Source: Isoetes taiwanensis (lineage: Eukaryota; Streptophyta; Lycopodiopsida; Isoetales; Isoetaceae). Taken from it: a DNA stretch of 64,000 nucleotides. Below are positions 21,946 through 33,542 of this stretch, in pieces (positions within the stretch are counted from its first letter, which is position 1; each line of letters opens with the position of its first letter). The DNA lies in the NCBI GenBank assembly GCA_021234155.1, contig JAJEKV010000058.1:3978600-4042599 (forward strand), written 5' to 3'. Position numbers and translations under genes: made by a program. Under the pieces are notes generated by a model that worked only from the letters and a program-made list of their open reading frames with translations, had not been told where the DNA came from and did no database searches.

Positions 21946-23383
21946 ATGACTGACTCTGATGATGACTCTGATTCTCACTCTGATCATGACTCCGGTTCAT
22001 CGTCTTCAATGCCGTCGACTGATGACTTCCCACCAATGAGGTTTGAGCCCCCTCTCTCTCTTTTATCTTGTATTTATTAACATGAATGGAATGCATGGCT
22101 GCTCTCAGTGATAGAGCTTCTTCGTCGTCTCGCTCAAGCGAATCCAAAGTAGCTAAACCTTGGCTTCGGAATGATCCATTGGAGCGGCTTGCAAGGCAGT
22201 ATGGCAATTGTTGGTGTAAGAAATGCCAAGGCAATAACAGAAGAATGTACAGCGTAAGACAAGAACACAAAAGAAAGTATGGTTTGATGAGAAATGCCCT
22301 ACCTCCATCTGAGCCTGAATTGAAAGCACATCAAGAAGCAGACGAGGTAAGAACGTGCAGCTTGCAATTTTATTATTTGTCTTCTAGCAAAATGTCTAAT
22401 ATACATCTATATGATTTGTTGTAGTATTTGGACATGCTTGACAAAAATCTTGCACATGTCAATCCAATAGGTAGTCCTACGTCTTCATCCTCGTCTACTA
22501 CATCATCAACTGGTCCATTCCCCTTCATTTCTTTTGATTCAAGTTCAAATTCTAGTTCAGGGGAAACTCAAGAAGTTAAGAGAGGTCGCACAAGGGGAAG
22601 TAGAGTGGCTAAGATAGTTAAGAGTCGTTTTAAAAAAAGCTCACATAACCTTGCTCATGCATGTGAAACTGAAAATGACATGGTTGATCAACTCCCTCAT
22701 CATCTCAAAGCCTCTATTGTCCCATTTGTGCGAGCGTCGTTGGGTTGCTGGGACGGTGAACTACCTCCAATGTTGGAAGAGTTTATGTATTGGGGCCATA
22801 AATATATGATAGCTCCTTCTCTAAAAATGCCACAAAATTCGGAAGGGGTTGTATATAATGGAGCATGTGAATGTGCAGCCTGGTCACTCAGTTGTGTTGA
22901 TGGTTTATGGCGGTCCCACGTACCCTTGGGGAGTATGGCATAAACTTACTTCTTTTATGCCTAGTATGTCTACTTATGCCATGACATTGAATGCGGCATC
23001 TTGGAGCGAGCAGAAAGATCGCGGAGAACATATTTCACTGGGGCGACTTTGTATATATCGATGGTCGACTGCGTTCATGGCAATATTGCAAAGCACTTAT
23101 AAAAGCGACTCTCGTGGCATACCGAATTAACAAATGCCGAGTTTGAAGAGACCACGGAACATGATCCACGGTACATGAGTGGATATGTTGGATCATACGC
23201 GACCGGGTTTGTGCCATACGGAGCCTCCATCCTGGAGATGAGTTATTTGTGAATTATCCCTTCAAAAGAGATATCCCTAGGCGGGTACGCCGCCAAAAAA
23301 ATGGTGAACCTATTGTTGTGCCCTATGGCAGAAAACCCCACATAAATGGCTAGCTATATAATGTTGGGAATCATGACAATACT
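21946..23383 (+). pseudogene. Zinc finger-SET ORF, copy B, frame broken
   Basis: The leader exons are identical to copy A. The SET exon diverges from the copy A frame near 22836, where cacaaaattcgg replaces cacaagctgg. More scrambled patches follow at 23036-23130 and about 23200. After these the sequence is again identical to copy A, including the end of the SET motif. Confidence 0.75.
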
Positions 23384-23580
23384 TACTTGTTTTTCTATAA
23401 CATTGGGAATCTCAAATGTTTGATGTTTTAAGGTTTGACATTTATGCTTGATAATAACAAGAATGTTCAAATATTTATTTTTGGATCAATAGTGAACTCT
23501 TTTTTTACGATCTATTATTCAACTTGTCTTTCTATTTTATTTAATTACCACATTCACAAACAAAATGCATTTTTTTGCAG

Positions 23581-26500
23581 TCAAGTGATGATGATGTCTC
23601 ATCTACCCAAAGTGATTTCCACGCAGAGAGTGGTTTGATGGAAGCTATTCAAAATTACTTCCCAACCAATAACGATGTAAATGTCAGTGATGAAGAAGAG
23701 AGGCCAATCACACTTCTTGAGAGAGAGTCTAGCAAACCACTATATTCAAATGCAAAGATATCACGTCTTGCTGCATGCATTCTCATCCTCAATCTACAAC
23801 ATAAATCGGGATGGAGTAACAATAGTGTGGATGAACTTCTTGGGTGGGTGGTTCTCTTCTATTATATTCTTTGCTTTTCTTCACTCATTCCTTATACTTT
23901 TATCATGTTTGATAGTTTGCTAGGTGAGTACATACTTCCAAATGATAATTGTCTTCCAAAATCACGAAGAGACGTTAAACAACTCTTGCAAGAGCTAGGT
24001 TTGGAGTACAATTGTATTCACGTGCATAAATGATTGCATATTATTCCTTAGAATGAATATAGTGACATGAGTATTTGTCAAGTGCAACGAATCAAGGTAT
24101 GATGAAAAAGCAAAGTCTAAAGTCCCAAAGAAAGTTTTGCGACACATGCCAATCATTCCACGATTACAAGTCATGTTTAAATGTCCTTCCCTAGCCCAAT
24201 TTATGGACTTCCACGCCAAACACCGAAGCAATGATGGGATCTTGAGGTACCCAACCGATGGTGAGGCTTTGAAACATATAGAAGACAAATGGCCACATTT
24301 TAAGGATGAACCAAGGAATGCTCGCCTTGCTTTGGGCATGGATGGAATATGTCCATTTGGCACGATGTCATCTACTCATAGTGTTTGGCCCATTGTTGTC
24401 ATCAACTATAACATACCACCTTGGATGGCAACTAAGGTAGGACATTTAATGCTAACGCTTATAGTTCCAGGTACATACCTTTATCCCTTGTGATCATTTT
24501 AAATAGGTTGTGGCTTATGCAAAGATATTTTTAGGCAAATACCAAGTCAAAGATATGAATGTATACTTAGAACCATTTGTGGAGGAATTGGATATTTTAT
24601 GGAAAGGCATCAAAATGTATGACATTTCGAGGCAACCACATAATTTTATGTTCCATGCAATACTATGCTTCACAATTCATGACTATCCTGGATTTAAAGT
24701 TGCGTCAGGTACGATACTCGCTCTTACTACATATTTTGTACGAGCTCTCTACTACAAGATTAACAATTGGAAGTATACTTTTTTTTGTAGGATTGCAAAC
24801 TAGCGGATCATGTGGATGTCCCTCGTGCGGCCAAAACTTAACATCTTATAGATCGCCACACTTGTCAAAGATGATATACATTGGCCATCAAAAGTTTCTA
24901 CCACTAGGTCATCGGCTCCGTCGTGGTGATATATCAGATGTGCCCGTGCGAAGAACACCACGTGATTGGTTGGATACATGGAATGATCATGACCCAAAGA
25001 CGGGTAAACATCCTCCTGGCATGAAGATGCTATCTACGTTCTACAAATTGGAATATTGGTCTGAATTAAAGATTGCACACCTCTTAGATCCTATGCACAT
25101 TTTCAAAAACGTAAGCCATTCACTTTGGCGACATCTTACGGGAGATTGGGAAACTCTAAAAGCTAGGATGGATCTAAAGGATAAAGGCATCAAAAGTGAA
25201 CTATGGCCAATTGAAGAAGAGGGTAGAGCTCCACGCTTTCCTCGCGGTCCTTGGGTATTGAAGAAGGATGAACTCAAACAAGTAAAATGTGCTATCAAAA
25301 GTTTGCGCACTCCAACTGGTTATGGATCTTCCCTTAGAAGGGCATTTACAAAAGATGGGGATCTCACAGGGTTAAAGTCACATGATTGGCACAAGTTTCT
25401 ACAGGTACATATAAGTATATAAAGTGAATAAGTATGACCAATGGACTAAAGTAAACGAGCTCCACCACTAATTTGCTTATAGTATGTTTGTGACATCTAA
25501 TTTGGGTTCCTTCTTATAACAACATATTCTTCCATGTGCCTTGGAGAATTGCCTCACACCACGCATTCGGAAGGTCATCTATAGACTCGCCAACTTCTCT
25601 AGGTGGGTCTCTTCTAAGCAAATTGTAGCCGTCGATATCCCCATCATGGAAATAGAGATTGCTGAGATATTATGCGAACTAGAAGACCTATTTCCCACTA
25701 GTATATTTGATCTTCAGGTAATATAGCTATTTTGAATAAATTTCATGTACCAATCACGCCTAACAAATGTGATTATTACCAGGTACATTTGTTGGTGCAC
25801 TTGCCGCGAGAAATATTGCTTGTGGGTCCGAACCCTTCAAGATGGATGTTCTTTTTAGAGAGATATATGAAGGTGCTAAAAGGCTTTGTGCGCCAGATGG
25901 CAAGGCCTGAGGGATGTATGGCAGAAGGGCATCTTATTGAAGAGACATTATTCTTCTTAACAGATGCCACTATATCAATAGATCCAAATGCACCAAAAAT
26001 TTGGAGGAAAGAGATTCCTGATTGGTTAGAAGGTGAAGTCTTACAAGGTCTAGGTAAACAACGGAGATTAAGCGATGAGATGTTTGAAGGCATCAATAAA
26101 TTCATTGTGAATAATACAGATAGCCTTAGAAGGTGGGTGGAATTGTATAAAATTGAGAAGGCACAAAGAGATAGTGATCGAAAAGCATATGCTGCAAGGA
26201 ACCGTCGAGGACATCATAGGAGAGCTATACAATACCCTCGAGAACTAATGCCTCTACCTGATTCTCCACCCCATTGGTGGTTATCAAAAAAACTTAGAGA
26301 AGCTGAAGAAAATGGAGAGAAAATTCAAGAAGATGAACTCAACATTGCATTTGGTTCTGAAAAATTAGTAAGTTCGTATTTTTTGTTGCCAATATGTATT
26401 TTGCATTTGTCATAAGCATCTCACGTCACTTATATTTAACCAATGCGTAGGCCAAGTTCCATAATTCAATGTGGGCATATGGTGCGCACTTTAGAATCGA

Positions 26501-27263
26501 TGACATTGACAAAGCTCGCGTTACTTTTGACTCTGGAATCGTTGCCTCATTCAATCAAAGGAGTCAAGCAAGCATTCGAGATAATAACCCTATTGATGGA
26601 GAACTTGAATATGTTGGGGTTATTACTGATATTATTGATGTGGATTTTCGATCATTTCGACAGACTATACTGAAGGCCAAGTGGTTCAAACCTTTATATC
26701 GTGGACGAAATCACACAGTGAGAGCACATCCTTCTGGATTTTTTGAAGTTGACTCCACCCACGTCTTAGTGGACAGAAGCGAGCCATATGTATATCCACA
26801 TCAAGTTCGACAAGTTTTCTTTCATGTCAACCCTCAAAACAATGCATGGTGGATTGTAATTCCCACGGAACCAACGTCACGTCGACATATTTGCAATACA
26901 ACCCTTGAAGAACAAGTGCAAGAGGATCAAGGAGAAGAGGTAGAGCATGAGCAAGTAATTGAATTTATTGAACCAAGAGATATAGAAGAATACGAAGCTC
27001 AAGAGAGAACAAGCAATCAAGGAGTGAGACCATTGATGCATTTTGATGAAGATTATATTGAAGAGGAGGTTGAAGGAGAAACAAACAATCAAGGAGTGAG
27101 ATCACCGATGCATTCCGACGAGGATTATATTGAAGAGGAGGAAGATATTGAGCTCCATACTCCAAATATGCGACGAAGGCTACTCCTACAACTGGACGAT
27201 GATGAATGGGAGGACATTGAACATGATTTTGCGGACGAGAGTTTGATGTTTGGTGATCAATAA
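23581..27263 (+). pseudogene. TNP2 transposase, copy B, mostly open
   Basis: Same blocks as copy A. Three small changes at 24020-24090 break the frame in the zinc/CPKC region where copy A is open. Downstream the exons are open: 24791-25403 (GLQTSGSCGCPSCGQ to HDWHKFLQ), DUF4218 (ending EGCMAEGHLIEE) and 26469-27263 with DUF4216 and the acidic tail. The tail contains a tandem protein repeat (NQGVR-P-MH-DEDYIEEE twice). The two copies are complementary: where one is shifted the other reads through. Confidence 0.8.
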
Positions 27264-27944
27264 AAACAACATTTTATCTTATATTGAGTTCAAATGTGAT
27301 TAAAGAATACTAATGTACCCCCATATATAATGCTTTTGGTTTTCATTAAGATATTGCATGCTTTCTTTCTTTCTTTCTTTTAAATTTCGTGCCAATCTTG
27401 AAATTGCTAAATTATTGGATATTTGTGAGGTAACAATAAATTGCCAAATTCCAAGAGTTTTAAACTTACTACCTTAAAATTCGGTTATGATGTGTTTTTC
27501 GGTGGCTGGAGTATATTTGGTCGCTTTGAAACATATAAAGATTTTACGAATATCAAATATTAAACTACTAGTTAGCCAATATTTGCAATGACATAGCATG
27601 CCCATAACAAATTCAATGTCTCTGGAGATGCCACATCGTCCGTCGAGGAACTCTATAGCGAGACTATAAAAGTGTCAAATTACAGTATGCATATAGTATT
27701 GTGCAGCTTTAAGTCTACTTGTTAGATTCTTAAACGTCACATAAACATATAAATATTGGGTGCACGTGAGCTCAAGCCTACAATATATTAGATAGGGATA
27801 GAACTTGATCAAGCTTGGTCAAATAATACATTATTAGATAGATTGAGGAGATAGCTTTGCAAAACATCAAATTCCATCAAAAACAGACTCTTGAATGAAA
27901 TGTTATGACTAAATTTGTAATAATGCCTGGAGAAATATTCCTTG

Positions 27945-28315
27945 ACGTATAATATGACGTATAAACTGACGTAATTTCTGACGATAAAACTGACGAACTT
28001 TCTGACGCTAAACATGACGCAAAATCTGACAATACATATCTGTCGCATACTCTGGCGATAAGTGTGACGAATTTTTTGACGATTAATTCTGACGCTTATT
28101 GTGACGAAATATCTGACGCACTTGCGTCAGAAAAAGTGTCAGGAAACTAAAATGCAAATCTGACGCTTATTGTGACGAAATATCTGACGCACTTGCGTCA
28201 GAAAAAGCGTCAGGAATTCAAGCGTCAGAATTTCCGACAGCATTTACGTCAGGCCAAAATATCTCTAGACAGTCTGACGCTTTTTCTGACAAAAAACCCT
28301 CATTCTCTTGTAGTG
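27945..28315. repeat. CACTA 3' subterminal repeats and terminal repeat, copy B
   Basis: Numerous regular copies of ctgacgc / gcgtcag, in both orientations and often as inverted pairs (for example cttgcgtcagaaaaagcgtc), end at the CACTA-type terminus ctcttgtagtg. Gene-proximal motifs are spaced by about 15-20 bases (gacgtat, gacgaac, gacgcta). Confidence 0.8.
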
Positions 28316-28999
28316 AAAGATCCTGGATGTCCAGGTCCTGTAATGCACGGATAATGCTTAATAAAAAATGTTGGGGATATTATATTGTTATGAATTTGGA
28401 TGAATTGTTGTGTTATGCTACTAAACATAATGGCATTATCTGGATGAACATCCAATGCCTTATTTACTATAGAGCTCAATATCAGAATGTATAAGGATAA
28501 TCTTTTGAAAATCAATTCCCTGTTTGCCTGGTAAATGCTGCGACTGACGTCCAGGGGGATTAATCTATATATATATTGGATATGCCATTTGCGCAGATGG
28601 GGTCAGGAAAAAACATCTTATTACTATGGGTCTAATAGAAAACCTCTTTTCATCTCCTATCCATTCCTCTGCATGTATACCCCATAAAATATTTCTACAA
28701 AAAACCAGTAAACTTTTATATGTACTTTCTGCCCATATTCAACCGGGTTTACACGTATTTCTATACGTAACCCTTAGTTATTTTTCATGCAACTAAGTCC
28801 ATACTTGCATATTTTTCTGGATACATATATGTAAACAAATGCTAATAAAAAAACCCCTAAAAGTATTCATTGGTTTATTTATACACTACAAATGTGCATC
28901 CCTTTGAGCGATGGCAGCCAGGAGCAGCTCACCGACAGTAAAAAGAGAATTGCAGACCAAAATGCTTACCCTTATCACAACTGGGGAGCAAGATTTTGA

Positions 29000-29467
29000 T
29001 CAGTTGTTTACCTGTGTTGTCGATGATGTAGAATCAAAGGAGAAAATAGCTTTCTTATCGTTATAGCCAACGTGGAAGTCTAAAATTCCACCACAAAAAA
29101 TAATAGCGGCCCAACTGCAATATTGTTGGACATCTTCCATAGCCAATGATAAATTTGGGGCGTTACGTGGTGGAGAGCGAAAATAAACTACATGTGGAAG
29201 AGCAAAATGGCCTTGCTTATTTGAAATAAGCTTGCATATTGGAACTCCACATGTAAGACTACACCATGATAGTCCAATCTTGCTTGACCCATTGCAATGA
29301 ATCGCTGCAAACAAGCAGACCCCTCTGGATGCAAATGCAGTGGCATGTTTGAAGTTTGTGGTGAATGCAAGGGTACATTTTCTAAACAAAGAGTGCCCCT
29401 TAATTTTTGAACGGTCCAGATTTATGCCACAATATGAGTCGTCAATCGGGGCAGAGACATAAGTCAT
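29000..29467 (-). CDS. Hypothetical protein; C-terminus weakly like an A1 aspartic protease
   Basis: A 155-codon minus-strand ORF starts MTYVSAPIDD. Its last 60 residues (PHVVYFRSPPRNAPNL...ILDFHVGYNDKKAIFSF) recall the C-terminal nepenthesin/TAXi lobe, where a GN-QQQ-FHV-YD segment is usual, but no catalytic DTG/DSG is present in the fragment. It may be a 3' exon or a decayed piece. The same ORF is interrupted by the Copia insertion in unit A. The functional call is weak. Confidence 0.3.
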   Translation of the reverse strand: MTYVSAPIDDSYCGINLDRSKIKGHSLFRKCTLAFTTNFKHATAFASRGVCLFAAIHCNGSSKIGLSWCSLTCGVPICKLISNKQGHFALPHVVYFRSPPRNAPNLSLAMEDVQQYCSWAAIIFCGGILDFHVGYNDKKAIFSFDSTSSTTQVNN

Positions 29468-29729
29468 TCTTTTATCATATAAGATTGTATTTTAGTGAAT
29501 AGCTGCTTTCACACTAAAAATAGCATTAGCTGAAAATAATTTTGGCTAGCATGCCAATCAATTGTTCATCTTGGCCATTTGGTCTTGGATATTCTTTGCT
29601 ATCTAATGTCCCCTTTGCTATCTAACGTCATCTCCTTGTGGTTTGGTAGCAGTCATTTGGGTTAGCAATTAGAAGATCTTGCTTTCAAGTCTCTCTTGGG
29701 ATACTTAGGGAACTGTTATATATCTCTAT

Positions 29730-29912
29730 GTTGAGTACTACTATCTAACTATTGTCTCCATGTATATATCTCTCTATTGGGGGAGGACGGGGGAATGTTG
29801 AGTACTACTATCTAACTATTGTCTCCATGTACATTTAGAGGGCCTCTATTGGGGAATGTTGAGTACTACTATCTAACTAACGTCCATGTACATATAAAGG
29901 GCCGTCGTATAT

Positions 29913-29947
<35 letters not shown>

Positions 29948-29980
29948 GGGAGGGATGTTGAGTACTACTATCTATCTATT
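29730..29980. repeat. Short tandem units with a poly-T tract, unit B
   Basis: Copy of the array at 20584-20830. The T-run (about 29916-29946) and neighbouring bases differ slightly from unit A. Confidence 0.7.
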
Positions 29981-30059
29981 ATCTTCGTGGGACGATAAAA
30001 TCAATTCGGTTCAATTCTTATCCCAAAAGATCTTGAGTGCCATCTATCTATTGTCTCCA

Positions 30060-30750
30060 TGGACGATAAAAATCAATTCATGCCATGCTTGGTATATCTG
30101 ACATGATTAATCTAACTTTGGGAGCATGTTTTGATTGTATAAATCAACTACTCTAACTTTGGGAGTATCAGTTTTGATCGTATAAATCAACGAATCTAAC
30201 GTTGAAAGTATGTTTAGATTGTATAAATCAACGAAGCTTTGTATTTTGAAGAGAAAGGTAGCCACACGTGGTATATCTAGCATCATGAATCAAAGATGAT
30301 AAAAATAATTCATGCCATGCTTGGTATATCTGACATGATTAATCTAACTTTGGGAGCATGTTTTGATTGTACAAATCAACTAGTCTAACTTTGGAGTATG
30401 TTTTGATTGTATAAATCATCGAATCTAACTTTGGAAGTATGTTTTGATTGTATAAAGCAATGAAGCTTTGTATTTTGAAGAGAAGGTAGCCACACTTGGT
30501 ATATGTGGCATGATGAATCTAACTTTGGGAGCTGTGTTTTGATTGTATAGATCAACTAATCTAACTTTGGGGGTATATTTTGATTGTATAAATCAACGAA
30601 GCTTTGTATCCACTGATCTCTTGGTCTCCATTGACGATAAAAATCAATTTAATTCAATTCTTATCTCAAGAGATCTTGGATAAAATTCAATTTAATTCAA
30701 TTCTATGGTTAATTTAACTTTGGGAGTAGTTTTGATTGTATAAATCGGCA
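30060..30750. repeat. Degenerate minisatellite, unit B
   Basis: Copy of the array at 20910-21600, almost identical base for base. Confidence 0.7.
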
Positions 30751-31079
30751 AAGCTTTTGTAGCATGAAATGGGTGTCTCTGTGTTGGATTAAAACGATCG
30801 CTAGTGCTCACACTTCTACTTCATGATAGAGTGCGACAAAGTTTGCTTTGCCCCAGTCCTTTGAGAAGCTTAATAGCTCTCATAATGAGTCCTAGTTTGT
30901 TAGTTGATGTTTTTTTGTTTCTGGCTAAAAACATTTTATTGGAGGGCAATCTGATGGGCAGGGTCTAGTCTCATAGATTACGAGTTTCTTTGTAAAGTCT
31001 AGTAGGTAATGTTCTCTTGTATTGTAAAGTCTAGTAGGTAATGTTCTTGTATGACTACTTTGCTGGCATTTGCGATCCA

Positions 31080-31691
31080 TCGGAACAATTTCCTACGTAC
31101 ATACATCAGGGCAGAGGAAAATTTATATGATGTAGCCAGTTTTAAGTAGATTACAAGCTGTACATGCCAGTTTCAAGGAGTGCAAGCCTTTATATGATGT
31201 AATCTGGGCTTATAACTGGCCAAATTTCCATTCCCGATTATTTCAATCACGTTACTATACGATGTGTGTCCTGCCGTCCTGTATAAGACCACAGCAAGAT
31301 GTTCAAGTTATAAACAAAAAACAAATTTAGGCATCCCTTAGCAAGATAGCAAAACAATGCTTTGTAGTGATTGAATTGTAATGCCATTGTAAGCAAGTGC
31401 AAAGCATGGCTCCATGTCCTCTCCGAACTAGCAAACTTAACAACAAACAGCATTGAACTTATCGAAGTTAAGATGCATCCAATGAAACAACCTTAACAAT
31501 TGTTCTCATTACAAAACAGGACGCGGTCTCGCCTCAGAGTTTGATCTGTATGTATAACAAGAAGACTGCAAATGTAAATCGAGAACAGGATTGCCTTGTT
31601 GCAAATCTGATATCAAAGCTACACTATCTATACTATTCTTTTGCAAAATCTTGATGGACCAAGTTCTGTGGAAGTTCTCTAGTGTGATATA
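31080..31691. other. 3' flank of the receptor kinase gene
   Basis: Unique sequence after the duplication. On the minus strand it would hold the 3' untranslated region of the BIR-like gene. No other gene is seen. Confidence 0.5.
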
Positions 31692-33542
31692 TCAGCCTCT
31701 GAGCTCGTTACCTGTAGTCTTTACTACAATAAGCTCTGGAAAATCATCACCAGTTTCTGGAAGTATGGGGAGCTGGTCATTCTCATCCGTGAAGTTGTAC
31801 TTTGCACCAATAGCTTTCAGCAGTTGGAAAACCTCATACATGGAAGGTCTTTCCTTGGGAGACGAAAGCACACAAGAACAAGCCACATTTCTCATTTGTT
31901 TAAACTCGTCCTCATTCTCACTTTGATCGCTCAGCATTGGGTCTAAGGCCTCGGGGAGTCGGTTGTTAGCCGAAAGCATAGCAACCCATTCTGCCAAATT
32001 ACCTCTAAACTCATCCTCAGTCGAGACCTCCGCGGCCCTATGTCCAGTGATGAGCTCCAAAAGCACCACCCCAAAACTATAAACATCACCCTTTACTGTT
32101 GCAACCAGGGTTCTTACATATTCAGGTGCAACATAACCAACATCACCAAAATCACCATTTACAAAGGTACTGATATGAGTGTCAACAGGATTCATGAGCC
32201 TGGCAAGGCCAAAATCTGCTATTTTAGCCTCCATATTATCATCTAGAAGAATACTATATGCACTAATGTTGCGATGGATGACGCGAGGATTGCAGCTATG
32301 GTGCAGCCATGCAAGTCCTCTAGCAGCTCCAATGGCAATTTTTAACCTGGTAGGCCAATCAAGGCTGGTTTTCTGGATGCCATCACCATGCAAGCAATCA
32401 TACAAACTGCCTTTACTCATAGGCTCATACACAAGAAGCTTTTCACTACCAGCAACACAGTAACCTAACAAAGGAACCAAGTTGGGATGTCTGAGCTTAC
32501 CTAGAGTGTCCATCTCTGCTCTGAACTGTCTATCCCCTTGTGCAGAAACACTGAGCCTCTTGATGCATATCATGGTGCCATCTCCAAGAAGGGCTTTGTA
32601 AACAGTCCCAGTTCTGCAAGAACCTAAAATATTTTCTTCTGAAAAATCCTTGGTTGCAACCATGAGATCAGCTAGCTTAAGTCTGGCTGGCTTTTCAAAC
32701 ATGTCAACTCCAATGGTATTAGGAGCTTTGATCCTCTTAACCCAGTCATTCTGGTCCCTTGTCATAGCCCTTTTAAGAGGCTTTTTCCTCTGCATTAAAA
32801 TGCACCATATGCATATTCCAGCTATGCTTCCAATCCCTAAAATACCACCTCCTGCAACACCAGCAAGCATGGCTATGGAGGATTTGCCCTTCTTGCGCAG
32901 GCGCTTGCATTTGCCTTTGCCTTTGCCAACTAGCGGTCGGCCGCAAAGATACCGATTTCTAGCAAAAGATACAGCAGAAAAATTTGAAAAGGTATATGGA
33001 ATTACCCCTGAGAGATTGTTGTCCGAAACATCCAGATCCTTGAGACGAGGCAGCAGACCTATTGGTCCAGGAATGCTTCCATTCAGCTGGTTCATTTGAA
33101 GTTTTAACACATTCAAGTAAGTGCAGTTGCCAAGGCCTGCAGGAATGGATCCTCCTATTCTGTTTTGTGATATGTCTAACTTGACCAAGAAGGGCAGCAT
33201 TTTACAGAGCTGATCAGGGATGGGACCTGTGAAAGTGTTACCAGATAAATCTAGTGTGGTCAGGCTTGAACAGGCATTGAGTCCTGAAGGAAAACTTCCC
33301 CCAAGCTTGCCCCCAGGTAGTGAGAGGCCATAAACCTTTGATTCATTTGGATGCAGACATGTCACACCCAAAAAATTGCATATGTAAGCTTCTTTTGTGG
33401 TGTTGGAGAAATTCCAACTTCTCAAATAGCCCTGAGGGTCTTGTACCGAGCTCTTGAAGTTTCTGAGGCATTGAATATCCGCCGTAAGTGCCAGGGAGAG
33501 ATTGAGAAGCATGAAAGATAGAAGCAGGCGAGAAAAATACAT
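31692..33542 (-). CDS. BIR-type LRR receptor-like (pseudo)kinase
   Basis: An intact single-exon gene of 616 residues. Parts: signal peptide (about 1-21); LRRNT and about five leucine-rich repeats (22-200); a basic juxtamembrane stretch; one membrane segment (about 222-249); and a kinase domain (about 300-580). The layout and motifs (DTH-STFVNGDFGD-GYVAPEY, KGDVYSFGVVLLELITG) match plant BAK1-interacting receptors (BIR1-4, LRR class X). These sit at the plasma membrane, bind BAK1/SERK co-receptors and restrain immune and brassinosteroid signalling. The ATP-binding lysine (K328) and DFG (443-445) are present. The glycine loop is GSCRTG, without the second glycine, and the catalytic loop reads HRN (423-425) in place of HRD. 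Such changes occur in the BIR family, so weak or no catalytic activity is likely. No sign of decay. Confidence 0.92.
   Translation of the reverse strand: MYFSRLLLSFMLLNLSLALTADIQCLRNFKSSVQDPQGYLRSWNFSNTTKEAYICNFLGVTCLHPNESKVYGLSLPGGKLGGSFPSGLNACSSLTTLDLSGNTFTGPIPDQLCKMLPFLVKLDISQNRIGGSIPAGLGNCTYLNVLKLQMNQLNGSIPGPIGLLPRLKDLDVSDNNLSGVIPYTFSNFSAVSFARNRYLCGRPLVGKGKGKCKRLRKKGKSSIAMLAGVAGGGILGIGSIAGICIWCILMQRKKPLKRAMTRDQNDWVKRIKAPNTIGVDMFEKPARLKLADLMVATKDFSEENILGSCRTGTVYKALLGDGTMICIKRLSVSAQGDRQFRAEMDTLGKLRHPNLVPLLGYCVAGSEKLLVYEPMSKGSLYDCLHGDGIQKTSLDWPTRLKIAIGAARGLAWLHHSCNPRVIHRNISAYSILLDDNMEAKIADFGLARLMNPVDTHISTFVNGDFGDVGYVAPEYVRTLVATVKGDVYSFGVVLLELITGHRAAEVSTEDEFRGNLAEWVAMLSANNRLPEALDPMLSDQSENEDEFKQMRNVACSCVLSSPKERPSMYEVFQLLKAIGAKYNFTDENDQLPILPETGDDFPELIVVKTTGNELRG

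Larger units (their letters stand above)
21920..28315 (+). mobile_element. CACTA (EnSpm) transposon, copy B, 5'-truncated
   Basis: Same content as copy A from 26 bases before the first ATG to the right terminus (ctcttgtagtg ending at 28315). Left subterminal repeats and any promoter upstream are absent; the minisatellite end of unit A lies there instead. It could not transpose by itself without a left end. Confidence 0.85.
21920..31079. repeat. Tandem segmental duplication, unit B (empty of Copia)
   Basis: A 9160-base direct copy of unit A. It begins inside the CACTA element at ggtttgtgtcg and runs past the element's right end through the protease-like ORF and minisatellite to gcgatcca, after which unique sequence (tcggaacaat) starts. 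Because it starts inside the element and ends outside it, it arose by segmental duplication or an assembly join, not by transposition. Confidence 0.85.

Noticed and set aside
26965-27165. Minus-strand ORF with repeated LQYN and ASxxSLLDCLF segments
   Set aside because: It is the shadow of the acidic tandem repeat at the C-terminus of the TNP2 tail on the plus strand.
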